A stretch of DNA of 30,129 nt from an uncultured Clostridia bacterium. Its GTDB lineage: Bacteria > Bacillota > Clostridia > Lachnospirales > Anaerotignaceae. The notes beneath the pieces are model-generated. The model searched no databases. It saw nothing but the letters and a program-made list of their open reading frames with translations, and was not told the DNA's origin. Every line of letters begins with the position of its first letter. Within the stretch, counting starts at the first letter, position 1. The stretch lies in assembly GCA_910586765.1 (NCBI GenBank), contig CAJUJJ010000034.1, positions 1 to 30,129 of the forward strand. Reading direction: 5' to 3'. The position numbers and the translations under genes were made by a program. Below are positions 1 through 8,532 of the stretch, in pieces.

Positions 1-20
1 GGTTATACCCGCAAAGGAAA

Positions 21-53
21 AACCACCAGATTGTCTGGTGGTTGCTTTTTTTT
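21..53 (+). terminator. Rho-independent terminator of an off-window upstream gene
   Basis: A perfect 10-bp stem (AACCACCAGA at 21-30 with TCTGGTGGTT at 34-43) encloses a 3-nt loop and is followed by GC and eight T residues (46-53). This is a textbook intrinsic terminator for a plus-strand transcript. No gene is visible in bases 1-20, so it must serve a gene left of the window. Confidence 0.9.
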
Positions 54-224
54 ATACTAAAGTATGAAAACAAAAAATAAACTATAGAAATGGATATAAT
101 GAATACATATTTTGTAATTGAAAAAATCATATAAAAATACTTGTATTTGTTTATTATAAGCCATTTCAGCAATAGCGAATAGATTTTTTAAACAAATTTT
201 AGAGAGAAAAGGGAGCTTTTTTTA
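54..224. other. AT-rich intergenic stretch with no recognised feature
   Basis: This stretch lies between the upstream terminator and the promoter of the FapA-family gene. I see no open reading frame with a ribosome binding site, no convincing hairpin and no riboswitch consensus in it. Confidence 0.5.
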
Positions 225-253
225 TTGAAATGTTACTATTGTTGTGATATACT
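225..253 (+). promoter_or_regulatory. Sigma-A promoter of the FapA / c-di-GMP protein unit
   Basis: A TTGAAA -35 box (225-230) is separated by 17 bp from a TATACT -10 box (248-253), with an extended TGA just before the -10. Transcription would start near 260, giving a leader of about 80 nt before the ATG at 342. The match to the vegetative consensus is good, but the call is by eye. Confidence 0.7.
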
Positions 254-341
254 GAAATATAAAAACAAGGAGGATATAAAAATATAGTAAATAAAACAAA
301 AGCAAATTATAAAAAATGAGGTAAGAAAGGCGTGAATAAAT

Positions 342-1949
342 ATGAGTGAACAACAAAGCCTGTTAGAATGTATGTTGCAAGAAGCTAGTAATATACAACG
401 TGTAGAATTATCTCATGATGAAATCAAAGCGTTGCTGGCAAAAACACCAGAAGTTGAAATTGATTTGGAAAAATATGAAAAATTAACATTAAAGGAGTTT
501 TTTAATTTAGCTTTACGAGAAATAGAAAGTAAAAAAGTGCCTGTTGTACAAGAAAGTAAAAATGATTTTGAAGCAAAAAGAAATATGGTATTTGGAGCAC
601 CGCCAGATTCTACTGTAAAAGTAGATTTTGATGAAAACAATGTTAGAATGGGAATTTATATTACACAACCAAAAATAAGGGGGAAAAAAATACCTCATGA
701 AATGATTTCTAATATATTGGAGGAATGTGGTGTAACATATGGTATAAAAGAAGCTTATGTAAAGCGTTTGTCAAGAGCACCTGTATATAATACCCATTTT
801 ATTATTGCAGAAGGAATACCTGCAATTGCAGGAGAAGATGGTAAAGCAGAATTTCAATTTAATGTAGAACAAAAGTGGATGCCTAAAGTTGACCCTACTA
901 CAGGTATTGCGGATTATAAAGAATTAACTCATGTGGAACAGGCAAAAGAAAATGATATATTGTGCAGAATTACAAAACCTACATCGGGAAAAGACGGCAT
1001 TGATGTTTTTGGAAAAGTAATTCAAGGCAAAGCAGGCGTAAAAGCAAGAGTTGACGCTGGGAAAGATACTAAAATAGTAGAAGAAGGAGAAGAAACATTA
1101 ATTGTAGCTTGCAGTGAAGGAGAAATTCAATTCAAGAATAATAAAGTTTCTATCAACAAAGTAATGGTTGTAAATGATGTAGATGGTACAACAGGAAATT
1201 TGAATTTTATTGGTTCTATTTATGTAAAAGGAAATGTTCATTCTGGTTTTAAAGTAAAAGCAAGTGGTAATATCATTGTAGATGGAGTTGTAGAAGATGC
1301 AAAACTGTCTTCTAGTAGTGATATTGTAGTACGTGGAGGAATTAAAGGAAGCGGTTTATCAGAAATTGAAGCAAGAGGAGAAGTAAGTGCTTTGTTTATT
1401 GAGCATGCAAATGTTTTTGCTAAGAAAAATATTTATGCAGATTATGTGTTAAATTCTAATATAGAATCAGAACAGAAAATAAAACTTTCCGGAAAATATG
1501 GGTTTATTATTGGAGGAAAAGCAAAAGCAGTGGAAATTTTAGCGGCAGAGGTAGGAAATGCTGCATACAATTTAACAAAGTTAGAAGTCAATTATCCTAA
1601 AGATTTGGTAAAAGATATTACTGATGCCAAAAGAGAATGGAGAGAATGTCAAAAGGTAGTAGAGGAACAAGAGAGAAAAACAAAGTCAAAAGATTTAGAA
1701 AAATTAGAGGAGGCAAAGGTATCATTATTCCAAGCAAGAATGGCAGAAAAACGTTTGGAAACAAAGTTAATTCAGTTAGAAGGACGCCTTGCAGAAATAA
1801 AGAAAAGTGCAACAATAGGAATTTATATAGAAAAACAATTATATCCTAATGTAACAATTTTAATGGAAAATAGAAACTATCATAATAAAGAATTAAAACA
1901 AAAATGTTCTGTTAGGAAAATAGAAGGAAAATGGAAAATTAAATATTAA
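342..1949 (+). CDS. FapA family (DUF342) polymerising-type protein
   Basis: This 535-residue cytoplasmic protein has no signal peptide or membrane segment and matches the DUF342/FapA family. Residues about 80-255 look like the FapA N-terminal region. Residues about 255-410 form glycine- and valine-rich short strand repeats of the right-handed beta-helix type (GNIIVDG, SDIVVRGGI, KNIYADYV). Residues about 425-495 are a charged coiled coil, followed by a small C-terminal tail. FapA relatives are named for a role in flagellar assembly or placement in Vibrio, but many Firmicute members occur away from flagellar genes and their role is unknown. The start follows an AAGAAAGG site about 11 nt upstream. 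The next gene begins within 20 nt of the stop, so the two are probably co-transcribed, which hints at a link with c-di-GMP signalling. Family assignment is confident; function is not. Confidence 0.85.
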   Translation: MSEQQSLLECMLQEASNIQRVELSHDEIKALLAKTPEVEIDLEKYEKLTLKEFFNLALREIESKKVPVVQESKNDFEAKRNMVFGAPPDSTVKVDFDENNVRMGIYITQPKIRGKKIPHEMISNILEECGVTYGIKEAYVKRLSRAPVYNTHFIIAEGIPAIAGEDGKAEFQFNVEQKWMPKVDPTTGIADYKELTHVEQAKENDILCRITKPTSGKDGIDVFGKVIQGKAGVKARVDAGKDTKIVEEGEETLIVACSEGEIQFKNNKVSINKVMVVNDVDGTTGNLNFIGSIYVKGNVHSGFKVKASGNIIVDGVVEDAKLSSSSDIVVRGGIKGSGLSEIEARGEVSALFIEHANVFAKKNIYADYVLNSNIESEQKIKLSGKYGFIIGGKAKAVEILAAEVGNAAYNLTKLEVNYPKDLVKDITDAKREWRECQKVVEEQERKTKSKDLEKLEEAKVSLFQARMAEKRLETKLIQLEGRLAEIKKSATIGIYIEKQLYPNVTILMENRNYHNKELKQKCSVRKIEGKWKIKY

Positions 1950-1966
1950 AGGATTAGGTGAAAAAA

Positions 1967-4189
1967 ATGAAAATTTTAAAAAAGAAAAATAGATTTTTCA
2001 TTTATGCTATGATAGTTGTTATTGCTTTAGTAGCGGTTGCTACAAAGTTTTCCATTTATTATATGGGAATGGCGTTACAAAAAAACAATGAAATATTATT
2101 AAATGAAATCTCACAAGAAGGAGCAAATTTAGTATCAGAAAAAATTTCTGCTGATATAGAAAAGCTAAGAGAAGCAGCGAGCATAATAGGAAAAGAAGAA
2201 GAACTTTTTTCACAAAAAAATATAGAAGATATTGAAATGTTAGCACAAGATGAAGGATATAGTAGGGTGCTTTTGATTGATATGGACGGCAATATGAGAA
2301 ATTCTGACGGAGAACAAGGAAAACAGGTTACTATCATTGCCAGAGTAAAAAGAAACAATATTGTAATATCAGATGTCACTACAACAGATGCAGGAGAAAA
2401 TATATTGACAATATCTGTACCTGTTACACAAAAACAAAAATTAATAGGTGCTTTAACAGGAGTATATCAAGCAGAAGATTTTTCTCAAATTATGGCAACA
2501 ACATTGTTTGCGGAAGAAGGCACACACTATATTTTAAAAAATACAGGAGAAGCAGTTGCATTACCAGAAAATGAAATTTATCCTTTTGGTTTTCATTATG
2601 AAAATAGCTTTGAAGGAAACAGTGCATTTTACTCTATCAGTGAATTATCTAAAGTGCCTCAAGAAATGAAACAAGGAAAAACAGGTATTATAAGATTTAT
2701 TACTGGAGAAGATAATGTAAATTATATGTCATATCGTCCTTTGGAATGGAATGATTGGTATTTGATTTCTGTGATACCAGCAGGAAAATATTCTATAGAA
2801 AATGTGGCAGATATTGTAATAAAATTTGCTTTACTTATTGACGTGATAATTATAATTTTAGCAGCAGTTATAATAGCAAATCACAAAAGAGATAAAAAAG
2901 TAGTGGGTGGTACAGATACCATTACGTCATTAGAAAATAAGCAAGGAGTACAAAAATTTTATGAAAATATTAACAAAAATAAAAACAAAGGTAGTTATGT
3001 ATTTGCTATGATTGGCATAGATGATTTTGATACATTAAATCATACATTTGGTTATGAAAAAGGAAGCCAAATTTTAAAAGAAGTGGCAGATATTATTAGT
3101 GCATCATTAGAAAAAGAGGAAGTAGCAGCCAGATTAAAAGAGGACTATTTTGGCCTTTTGTTAAAAGAGAAAAATAAATCAGAAGCAACAAGGCGTATAC
3201 AAGAAATTATAACAAATTTAAGTCAGATTAAAATAAAAGAAGGAGAAGCAATATATAATGATGCTATTTCTTATTCTGCTGCAATTAATTTGTTAGGTGA
3301 AAAAGAAAGTTTTGAAACAATGTTACCAAATACTATTGCGGTATTAGAATTTGCAAAACAATCTCATACTGAAAAAGTATTGTTTTATGATAAAGAACTA
3401 AGACAGCAAATTACACTTCATAATGATTTATTGTCGGATATGCTTACAGCAATACAAAATAAAGAATTTATTCCTTATTTTGAAGTACAGTTTGATACAG
3501 AACAGAAAGAATTTATAGGAGCAGAGGCAGTTGCAATATGGAAACACCCTCAAAAGGGCAGTGTTATGCCTGAAAACTTTGTTTCTGTATTAAAAACAGC
3601 AGGCATATTATTAGATTTTGATATGATATTACTGGAAGAAGTGTGTATAAAACAAAAAGATTGCATTGACAGAGGGCTTGTACCTTTGCCAATAACTGTT
3701 AGTATTTCAAGATTAAATATTCATAGAACAGATTTTGTAAATAGATTAAAAACCATTATAGAAAGATACCATATTTCACCTTCTCTCATAATATTGGAAA
3801 TAGCAGAACAAGCGATTTATGACGATATTGATAGAAATACAAAAATTATTACAGAATGTAAAGAATATGGTTTTATGATTTCTATAGCTGACTTTAGTCG
3901 TGGATATTCTTTTTTAGATATTATGAGAAGAGTTTCTGTAGATAGTATTAAATTATCAGGCGAATTTTTACCTCAAGGCGACCCTACAGAAAAAGATCGC
4001 ATCATTATAAAAAATATTATTGATATTGCCAAAGAATTAGGAATACAAATAATAGCAGAACATATTCAATCAGAAAAACAAGTAAAATTTTTAAAAACGA
4101 TGGGCTGTTCTGTTATACAAGGATATTCTTATCCTGAACCAGTATCATCAGAAGAATTTGAAGAAATGATTTTCTATGAAGAAATATAA
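1967..4189 (+). CDS. Membrane Cache-GGDEF-EAL protein, both c-di-GMP domains degenerate
   Basis: The protein is about 740 residues. An N-terminal membrane anchor (about 10-35) is followed by an extracytoplasmic double-Cache-like sensor (about 40-275), a second membrane helix (about 278-300), a GGDEF-like domain (about 315-475) and an EAL-like domain (about 490-735). In the GGDEF domain the signature is K-E-D-Y-F (391-395, after R389), so it should not make c-di-GMP. In the EAL domain the first motif is EAV (E520). The usual Asn of VNxS is Ser579, and the first Asp of the DDFG motif is Ala641, although D642, E611, K662, E698 and the QGY motif remain. Loss of two metal ligands suggests a receptor or adaptor rather than a phosphodiesterase. 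I chose ATG 1967, 8 nt behind AGGTG, over the in-frame GTG at 1958, which sits too close to AAAGGA. Confidence 0.85.
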   Translation: MKILKKKNRFFIYAMIVVIALVAVATKFSIYYMGMALQKNNEILLNEISQEGANLVSEKISADIEKLREAASIIGKEEELFSQKNIEDIEMLAQDEGYSRVLLIDMDGNMRNSDGEQGKQVTIIARVKRNNIVISDVTTTDAGENILTISVPVTQKQKLIGALTGVYQAEDFSQIMATTLFAEEGTHYILKNTGEAVALPENEIYPFGFHYENSFEGNSAFYSISELSKVPQEMKQGKTGIIRFITGEDNVNYMSYRPLEWNDWYLISVIPAGKYSIENVADIVIKFALLIDVIIIILAAVIIANHKRDKKVVGGTDTITSLENKQGVQKFYENINKNKNKGSYVFAMIGIDDFDTLNHTFGYEKGSQILKEVADIISASLEKEEVAARLKEDYFGLLLKEKNKSEATRRIQEIITNLSQIKIKEGEAIYNDAISYSAAINLLGEKESFETMLPNTIAVLEFAKQSHTEKVLFYDKELRQQITLHNDLLSDMLTAIQNKEFIPYFEVQFDTEQKEFIGAEAVAIWKHPQKGSVMPENFVSVLKTAGILLDFDMILLEEVCIKQKDCIDRGLVPLPITVSISRLNIHRTDFVNRLKTIIERYHISPSLIILEIAEQAIYDDIDRNTKIITECKEYGFMISIADFSRGYSFLDIMRRVSVDSIKLSGEFLPQGDPTEKDRIIIKNIIDIAKELGIQIIAEHIQSEKQVKFLKTMGCSVIQGYSYPEPVSSEEFEEMIFYEEI

Positions 4190-4196
4190 CAATATC

Positions 4197-4240
4197 AAGA
4201 AGCTGTTTTTCTAATAAAGAAGAAAAACAGCTTCTTAATT
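4197..4240 (+). terminator. Hairpin terminator after the GGDEF-EAL gene
   Basis: A 16-bp perfect stem (4197-4212 with 4221-4236) has an 8-nt loop. The tail TTAATT is poor in T for a plus-strand terminator, but the stem ends in TT and the hairpin begins 8 nt after the stop codon. It separates the FapA unit from the site-2-protease-like gene. Confidence 0.7.
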
Positions 4241-4316
4241 AGATAAAGAATAAAAATAGGTTGATAGGCTTTCCTTCTTTAAAATAGCCTAAATATATTT
4301 TATAAAGGAGCAAATT

Positions 4317-4952
4317 ATGTTTTTTAGCAGAAATGTATTATTACAGATATTATTTGGTGTAATTTCTTTTTTTATTGTTGCAACTTGTCATGAATTTACA
4401 AGAGCAGCAGTTTCTACAGCATTAGGAGATGTTGTGCCTAGAAATGAAAAAAATTTGACATTAAATCCTTTAAAACATACAGAACCAATAGGAGCAATAC
4501 TTTTTATTATTACATTTTTATTTGGTTATGGTGCTTTTGGTTGGAGCAAAACAGTTCGTACTAGCCCATTGTATTATAAAAATAGAAAAAGAGACTCTTT
4601 GCTAGTTGCAATATTACCAAGTGTAGCAAATATAATATTGGCGTTTATTGCACTGATAATTTGGAAAATAATTCCTATTCACAATAGTGTTATAAGCACT
4701 TTTTTAAATGTATTAATTTTGTATAATGTGTCTTTTACTGTTTGTAATTGTTTGCCTGTACCTCCTATGGACTGTGTAAAAGTGCTTTCATTAGTGCTAC
4801 CTGCAAAACAATATTTTACTTATATGCAGTATGAAAAAATAATACAAGTTATATTTATATTTTTGTTGATATTTGGTATATTTGGCTCTTTTTTAGATAC
4901 TATTTCATTAACGATTATAAGAGCTATGGAAATGTTGCTTTTCTTTTTGTAA
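4317..4952 (+). CDS. Site-2 protease (M50) family membrane protein with broken HExxH
   Basis: This 211-residue protein has about five membrane helices and the layout of the short M50 site-2 proteases often found just before scpA in Firmicutes. The first helix carries H25-E26-F27-T28-R29, where active members have HExxH, so the second zinc-binding histidine is arginine. The third ligand motif is present in altered form as N145-x-x-P-x-P-P-x-D153, with Cys154 in place of the usual glycine. One zinc ligand is therefore missing, and I infer a non-proteolytic or altered-metal protein. The start has an AAAGGAG site 7 nt upstream. It is followed after 42 nt by scpA, so it probably opens the scpA-scpB operon. 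The family call is good; the loss of activity is inference. Confidence 0.75.
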   Translation: MFFSRNVLLQILFGVISFFIVATCHEFTRAAVSTALGDVVPRNEKNLTLNPLKHTEPIGAILFIITFLFGYGAFGWSKTVRTSPLYYKNRKRDSLLVAILPSVANIILAFIALIIWKIIPIHNSVISTFLNVLILYNVSFTVCNCLPVPPMDCVKVLSLVLPAKQYFTYMQYEKIIQVIFIFLLIFGIFGSFLDTISLTIIRAMEMLLFFL

Positions 4953-4994
4953 TATGATACGCTATAAGCAATATTTTGATAAGGGGAAATCGTT

Positions 4995-5774
4995 GTGGAA
5001 AGTATTAATGTACATCTGGAAGCATTTGAAGGGCCTTTTGATTTATTATTTCATTTGATAGAAAAAAATGAAATTGATATTTATGATATTCCTATTGCAC
5101 AACTAACAGAGCAATATATCGCTTTTTTAGAACAAGCAGAATATAAAAATATGGACGGTATGAGTGAGTTTTTACTTATGGCAGCAACACTTATTGAAAT
5201 AAAGTCAAAATTACTTTTACCTAAACAAAAACAAGAACAACAACAGCAAGACCCAAGAGAAGAATTAGTAAATAAATTGTTAGAATATAAAAAATTTAAA
5301 GAGATTACAGAAGATTTTAAAAAAAGAGAAGAAACAGCAGCATTAGTATTATATAAAGAAGCAGACAAAGCAGTAGAAAAACTAAAACAGAGTAACAAAC
5401 AAGATTTAGACTTAGATAAATTTTTATGTGGCATTACACTAGATAATTTGTATGAAGCATTTACAGAAGTAATGAAAAGACGAGAAACAAAAGTGGATAG
5501 AGTAAGAAGTTCTTTTAAATCAGTAGAAAGAGATTTATATACTATTGATGAAAAAATAGACTATATAAGAGATTTGTTAATACTTCGTCCTTCTGTTTCA
5601 TTTTATACAATTTTTCGCCCTAAAGCAGTAAAAATGGAAATTGTTGTAACATTTTTGGCATTGTTAGAGCTGATAAAAATGAAAGAGGTTTCTGTTTCAC
5701 AAAAAGAAACTTTTTCAGAAATATTAATTACAAAAGTAAGTGGAAGTGATAATAGTGAAATTGACAGAACTTGA
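4995..5774 (+). CDS. scpA: Segregation and condensation protein A
   Basis: This 259-residue kleisin is the ScpA subunit that bridges the SMC heads and binds ScpB in the bacterial condensin complex, which organises and segregates the chromosome. The N-terminal block (FEGPFDLLFHLIEKNEIDIYD, described here by its FEGPFDLL core at residues 10-17) is the family signature. A charged linker (about 75-125) and a C-terminal winged-helix region ending near residue 250 follow. The start is GTG, 7 nt behind AAGGGGA. The 3' end overlaps the start of scpB, as is usual, which indicates translational coupling. Length is typical for the family. Confidence 0.95.
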   Translation: MESINVHLEAFEGPFDLLFHLIEKNEIDIYDIPIAQLTEQYIAFLEQAEYKNMDGMSEFLLMAATLIEIKSKLLLPKQKQEQQQQDPREELVNKLLEYKKFKEITEDFKKREETAALVLYKEADKAVEKLKQSNKQDLDLDKFLCGITLDNLYEAFTEVMKRRETKVDRVRSSFKSVERDLYTIDEKIDYIRDLLILRPSVSFYTIFRPKAVKMEIVVTFLALLELIKMKEVSVSQKETFSEILITKVSGSDNSEIDRT

Positions 5775-6288
5775 AGCAGTAGTGGAGGCATTGCTTTTTA
5801 TTTCAGGAGAAGCAGTGCCTTTACCTACCATTGCTCAAACAATAGAATTAGATAAAGCAACAACGAAAGCAATTATTAGAACATTGGCAGAGAAATATGA
5901 AACAGAAAAAAGAGGAATACGAATTGTAGAAATTGATAATGCTTATCAAATGTGTACCGCAGCGGAGTGCTTTGAATTTATTAGGAATATGTATAAAAGC
6001 CCTAAAAGACAAGGTATGACGCAGGCACTTTTAGAAACACTAGCGATTATTGCTTATAAACAGCCTATTACAAAGGCACAAATAGAAGAAATTAGAGGTG
6101 TTAGTGCTGACCATGCAGTAAATAAATTATTAGAAAAAAATTTAATTTGTGAAACAGGAAGACTAAATGTACCCGGAAAGCCAATATTATTTGGTACAAC
6201 GAATGAATTTTTAAGATATTTTGGTTTTAAATCTACAAATGAATTGCCTCCTTTACAAGAAGAACAAAATACAATAATAGATGTGTAA
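5755..6288 (+). CDS. scpB: Segregation and condensation protein B
   Basis: This is a protein of about 177 residues with two winged-helix domains, the ScpB partner of ScpA and SMC. Family features include the early stretch ALLFISGEAV and the second-domain block ALLETLAIIAYKQPITKAQI. The core RGVSADHAVN and the LFGTTNEFLRYFG C-terminal motif are also present. I place the start at GTG 5755, which follows GGAAGTGA and gives the usual N-terminus beginning just before LTELEAVVEALL. An in-frame GTG at 5740 would add five residues. The gene overlaps the end of scpA by 20 nt. A gap of 65 nt separates it from dacF. Confidence 0.94.
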   Translation: MKLTELEAVVEALLFISGEAVPLPTIAQTIELDKATTKAIIRTLAEKYETEKRGIRIVEIDNAYQMCTAAECFEFIRNMYKSPKRQGMTQALLETLAIIAYKQPITKAQIEEIRGVSADHAVNKLLEKNLICETGRLNVPGKPILFGTTNEFLRYFGFKSTNELPPLQEEQNTIIDV

Positions 6289-6353
6289 AATTTCCAGAAA
6301 ATTTTTGATATTGATTTGACATACTAATCCAAAAGAGAAAAAAGAGGGATTGT

Positions 6354-7526
6354 ATGAAAAAATTATTCATTTATATGACATCACTATTTTTATTTTGTCA
6401 GACAGTGTATGCTTCTGAACCACCTTCTGTTGCAGCAAAAGGAGCTGTTTTGATAGATGGAGAAAGCGGACGTGTACTTTGGGGCAAAAATGAAACAGAA
6501 CCTTTGACAATGGCAAGTACCACTAAAATTATGACAGCAATACTTGTATTAGAAGAAGGTAATCTAGATGATATGATTACTGTTAGTACAAGAGCAGCAA
6601 AATCACCTCAGGTACGTATGAATTTGACAGCAGGAGAACAAATAAGAGAAGAAGACCTTTTATATGCTATGATGTTGAAATCGTACAATGATGCAGCAGT
6701 AGCATTAGCAGAGCAAGTTGGAGGAAGTGTAGACGAATTTTGTGAAAAAATGACAGCAAAAGCAAAAGAAATTGGTGCCGAAGATACTGTTTTTGGTTCT
6801 CCAAATGGCTTAGATGGACATTTGACATTTGAACAGCATCATTCCACAGCAAAAGATATGGCTTTAATTGCTCGTTACGCATTGCAAAACGATAAATTTG
6901 TAGAAATTATAAACACACCTTCTGTTACATTGCCTATGAAAGGTGGAGAAGGAAAACAGTATTATATTACAAATCAAGACCGTTTTTTGCAGGAATATCA
7001 AGGAGCAATGGGTGTAAAAACAGGTTACACCAATAAAGCAGGACAATGTTTTGTAGGAGCAGCAAAAAGAGATGATATTATGTTAATTACAACAGTATTA
7101 GCAAGTGGTTGGGGAAAAGAGGGCAGAGAACAAAAATGGAAAGATACTAAGGCACTTATGGATTATGGCTTTGAAAATTATAAAAAAGAAATCATTGCAG
7201 AAAAAGGACAAGAGTTAAAACCTACAACAGTGTTATATTCTCAAAAAGAAAATATTCCAGCAATATTAGCAGAAGGATTTGAGGGATTATTTTCTCAAGA
7301 AGAATTGGACAAAATAGAAATATACGCCACACAAATAAGTGAAATGGAAGCACCTGTTGCAAAAGGAGAAAAATTAGGAACAGCAGAAATTATGTTAGGG
7401 AGCAGTTGTATTGCCAAAATTGATATTATAGCAGCAGAAGAAGCAGAAAGATATACATTAACAGAAATGCTTCAGTATCTAGCAAAAAAATGGAATAATT
7501 TTCCTTTAGATGAAAAATTAAAATAG
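6354..7526 (+). CDS. dacF: D-alanyl-D-alanine carboxypeptidase, PBP5/DacF type
   Basis: This 390-residue secreted penicillin-binding protein trims the terminal D-alanine from peptidoglycan stem peptides. A signal peptide of about 20 residues ends after VYA. The serine peptidase S11 motifs are all present: S55-T-T-K58 (nucleophile Ser55), S110-Y-N112 and K222-T-G224. Residues about 285-375 form the beta-rich PBP5 C-terminal domain. The C-terminus ends shortly after this domain without an obvious long amphipathic membrane helix. The position after scpAB and before rluB is the usual place of dacF/dacB homologues in Clostridia, where they are often linked to spore cortex or vegetative wall maturation. 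The choice of the symbol dacF over dacB is tentative. Confidence 0.9.
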   Translation: MKKLFIYMTSLFLFCQTVYASEPPSVAAKGAVLIDGESGRVLWGKNETEPLTMASTTKIMTAILVLEEGNLDDMITVSTRAAKSPQVRMNLTAGEQIREEDLLYAMMLKSYNDAAVALAEQVGGSVDEFCEKMTAKAKEIGAEDTVFGSPNGLDGHLTFEQHHSTAKDMALIARYALQNDKFVEIINTPSVTLPMKGGEGKQYYITNQDRFLQEYQGAMGVKTGYTNKAGQCFVGAAKRDDIMLITTVLASGWGKEGREQKWKDTKALMDYGFENYKKEIIAEKGQELKPTTVLYSQKENIPAILAEGFEGLFSQEELDKIEIYATQISEMEAPVAKGEKLGTAEIMLGSSCIAKIDIIAAEEAERYTLTEMLQYLAKKWNNFPLDEKLK

Positions 7527-7556
7527 TTTTATATGATAAGAGGGAAAAGTATAACA

Positions 7557-7763
7557 ATGAAAAAAACAATTACAATGATGAGTGAAGAATTTGAAAATGA
7601 AAATACAGGAGAAAAAGTAGAGGGCATTACCATTATCGTTGATGGTATGCTAAAGCAAGCTCTTGACATTATAAAAATGAAACAACCTAACTATGAAAAT
7701 AATGTAAGCATTTTACAAGAGGCTTTTATGAGAGGGCTAGAAGAAATTAGAAAAGAGTTGTAA
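7557..7763 (+). CDS. Small ribbon-helix-helix-like protein, function unknown
   Basis: This small protein is about 68 residues. It has an acidic N-terminal segment, one predicted strand (GITIIVDG), a helix (MLKQALDIIKMK), a turn and a second helix (SILQEAFMRGLEEIRKEL). That order of strand, helix, helix and the size resemble the ribbon-helix-helix (Arc/CopG) DNA-binding fold, but this is a shape argument only. I prefer ATG 7557, about 11 nt after AGAGGGA, to an in-frame ATG at 7533 that lacks a ribosome binding site. It lies 30 nt after dacF and 25 nt before rluB, so it belongs to the same operon. In many Clostridia this position is occupied by spmA and spmB, which are absent here. Confidence 0.7.
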   Translation: MKKTITMMSEEFENENTGEKVEGITIIVDGMLKQALDIIKMKQPNYENNVSILQEAFMRGLEEIRKEL

Positions 7764-7788
7764 GAAGTAGTGTTTTGGGAGGAAGTAT

Positions 7789-8502
7789 ATGAAGGTTAGA
7801 CTACAAAAGTTTTTGGCAGAAGCAGGTATTGCTTCTCGCAGAAAAGCAGAAGAATTGATTGTAATGGGAAAAATACAATTAAATGGCAAAGTAGTAACGG
7901 AGCTAGGCACAAAAGTGGATACACAAAAAGATGTTGTGTTATATCAAAATAAAAAAGTAGAAATAAAACAAAATTTTGTATATATTATGCTTTATAAACC
8001 AGAAGGATATGTCACAACAGTAAAAGACCAATTTCAAAGACCTACTGTAATGGATTTATTAAAAGATGTTACTGAAAGAGTATATCCAGTAGGGCGTTTA
8101 GATTATGATACATCAGGATTACTTTTATTGACAAATGACGGTGATTTAACATACCGTTTGACACACCCCAAACATCACATTGAAAAAACATATGAAGCAA
8201 AATTATTTGGAATACCTTCAGAGCAAGATATTTTAAAATTTCGTAGAGGTATTATCATTGATGGAAAAAAAACAGAGCCAGCAACATTGAAAATATTGAA
8301 AAAAGAAAAAAAATATACTACTGTTCGTATTGTGATACAAGAAGGAAGAAATAGACAAGTTAGAAAAATGTGTCAAGCAATTAAACACCCTGTAGCACAA
8401 TTAAAAAGAATTGGAACAGGAACATTATTTTTAAAGGATTTAAAAAAAGGCAGTTATCGATATTTGACACAAAAAGAAATTAGTTATTTAAAAAGTTTAT
8501 AA
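7789..8502 (+). CDS. rluB: rRNA large-subunit pseudouridine synthase, RsuA/RluB family
   Basis: This 237-residue enzyme converts a specific uridine to pseudouridine in ribosomal RNA, most likely 23S (Escherichia coli position 2605 family). An N-terminal S4 RNA-binding domain covers residues 1-60 (RLQKFLAEAGIASRRKAEELI). The catalytic motif G102-R-L-D105-x-x-T-S-G-L-L-L-L-T-N-D-G places the nucleophile Asp at 105. The late motif EGRNRQVRKMCQAI matches the family. The start ATG is preceded by GGGAGGAAG. The gene lies in the usual Clostridial run downstream of scpAB-dacF. RsuA and RluB are hard to separate by motif alone; context favours RluB. Confidence 0.92.
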   Translation: MKVRLQKFLAEAGIASRRKAEELIVMGKIQLNGKVVTELGTKVDTQKDVVLYQNKKVEIKQNFVYIMLYKPEGYVTTVKDQFQRPTVMDLLKDVTERVYPVGRLDYDTSGLLLLTNDGDLTYRLTHPKHHIEKTYEAKLFGIPSEQDILKFRRGIIIDGKKTEPATLKILKKEKKYTTVRIVIQEGRNRQVRKMCQAIKHPVAQLKRIGTGTLFLKDLKKGSYRYLTQKEISYLKSL

Positions 8503-8532
8503 AATGCTTTTCAGTAGAAAGGTGTGAAAAAT

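Noticed and set aside
1637..1849. 70-codon plus-strand frame inside the FapA-family gene
   Set aside because: It is an out-of-frame shadow over the charged coiled-coil segment, without a ribosome binding site.
4265..4291. TAGGCT...AGCCTA inverted repeat upstream of the site-2-protease-like gene
   Set aside because: Short 6-bp arms with a 15-nt loop, no T tail and no matched promoter; too weak to call an operator or terminator.
6316..6321. Perfect TTGACA just before dacF
   Set aside because: No acceptable -10 box lies 16-18 bp downstream and the ribosome site begins there; probably chance in the scpB-dacF gap.
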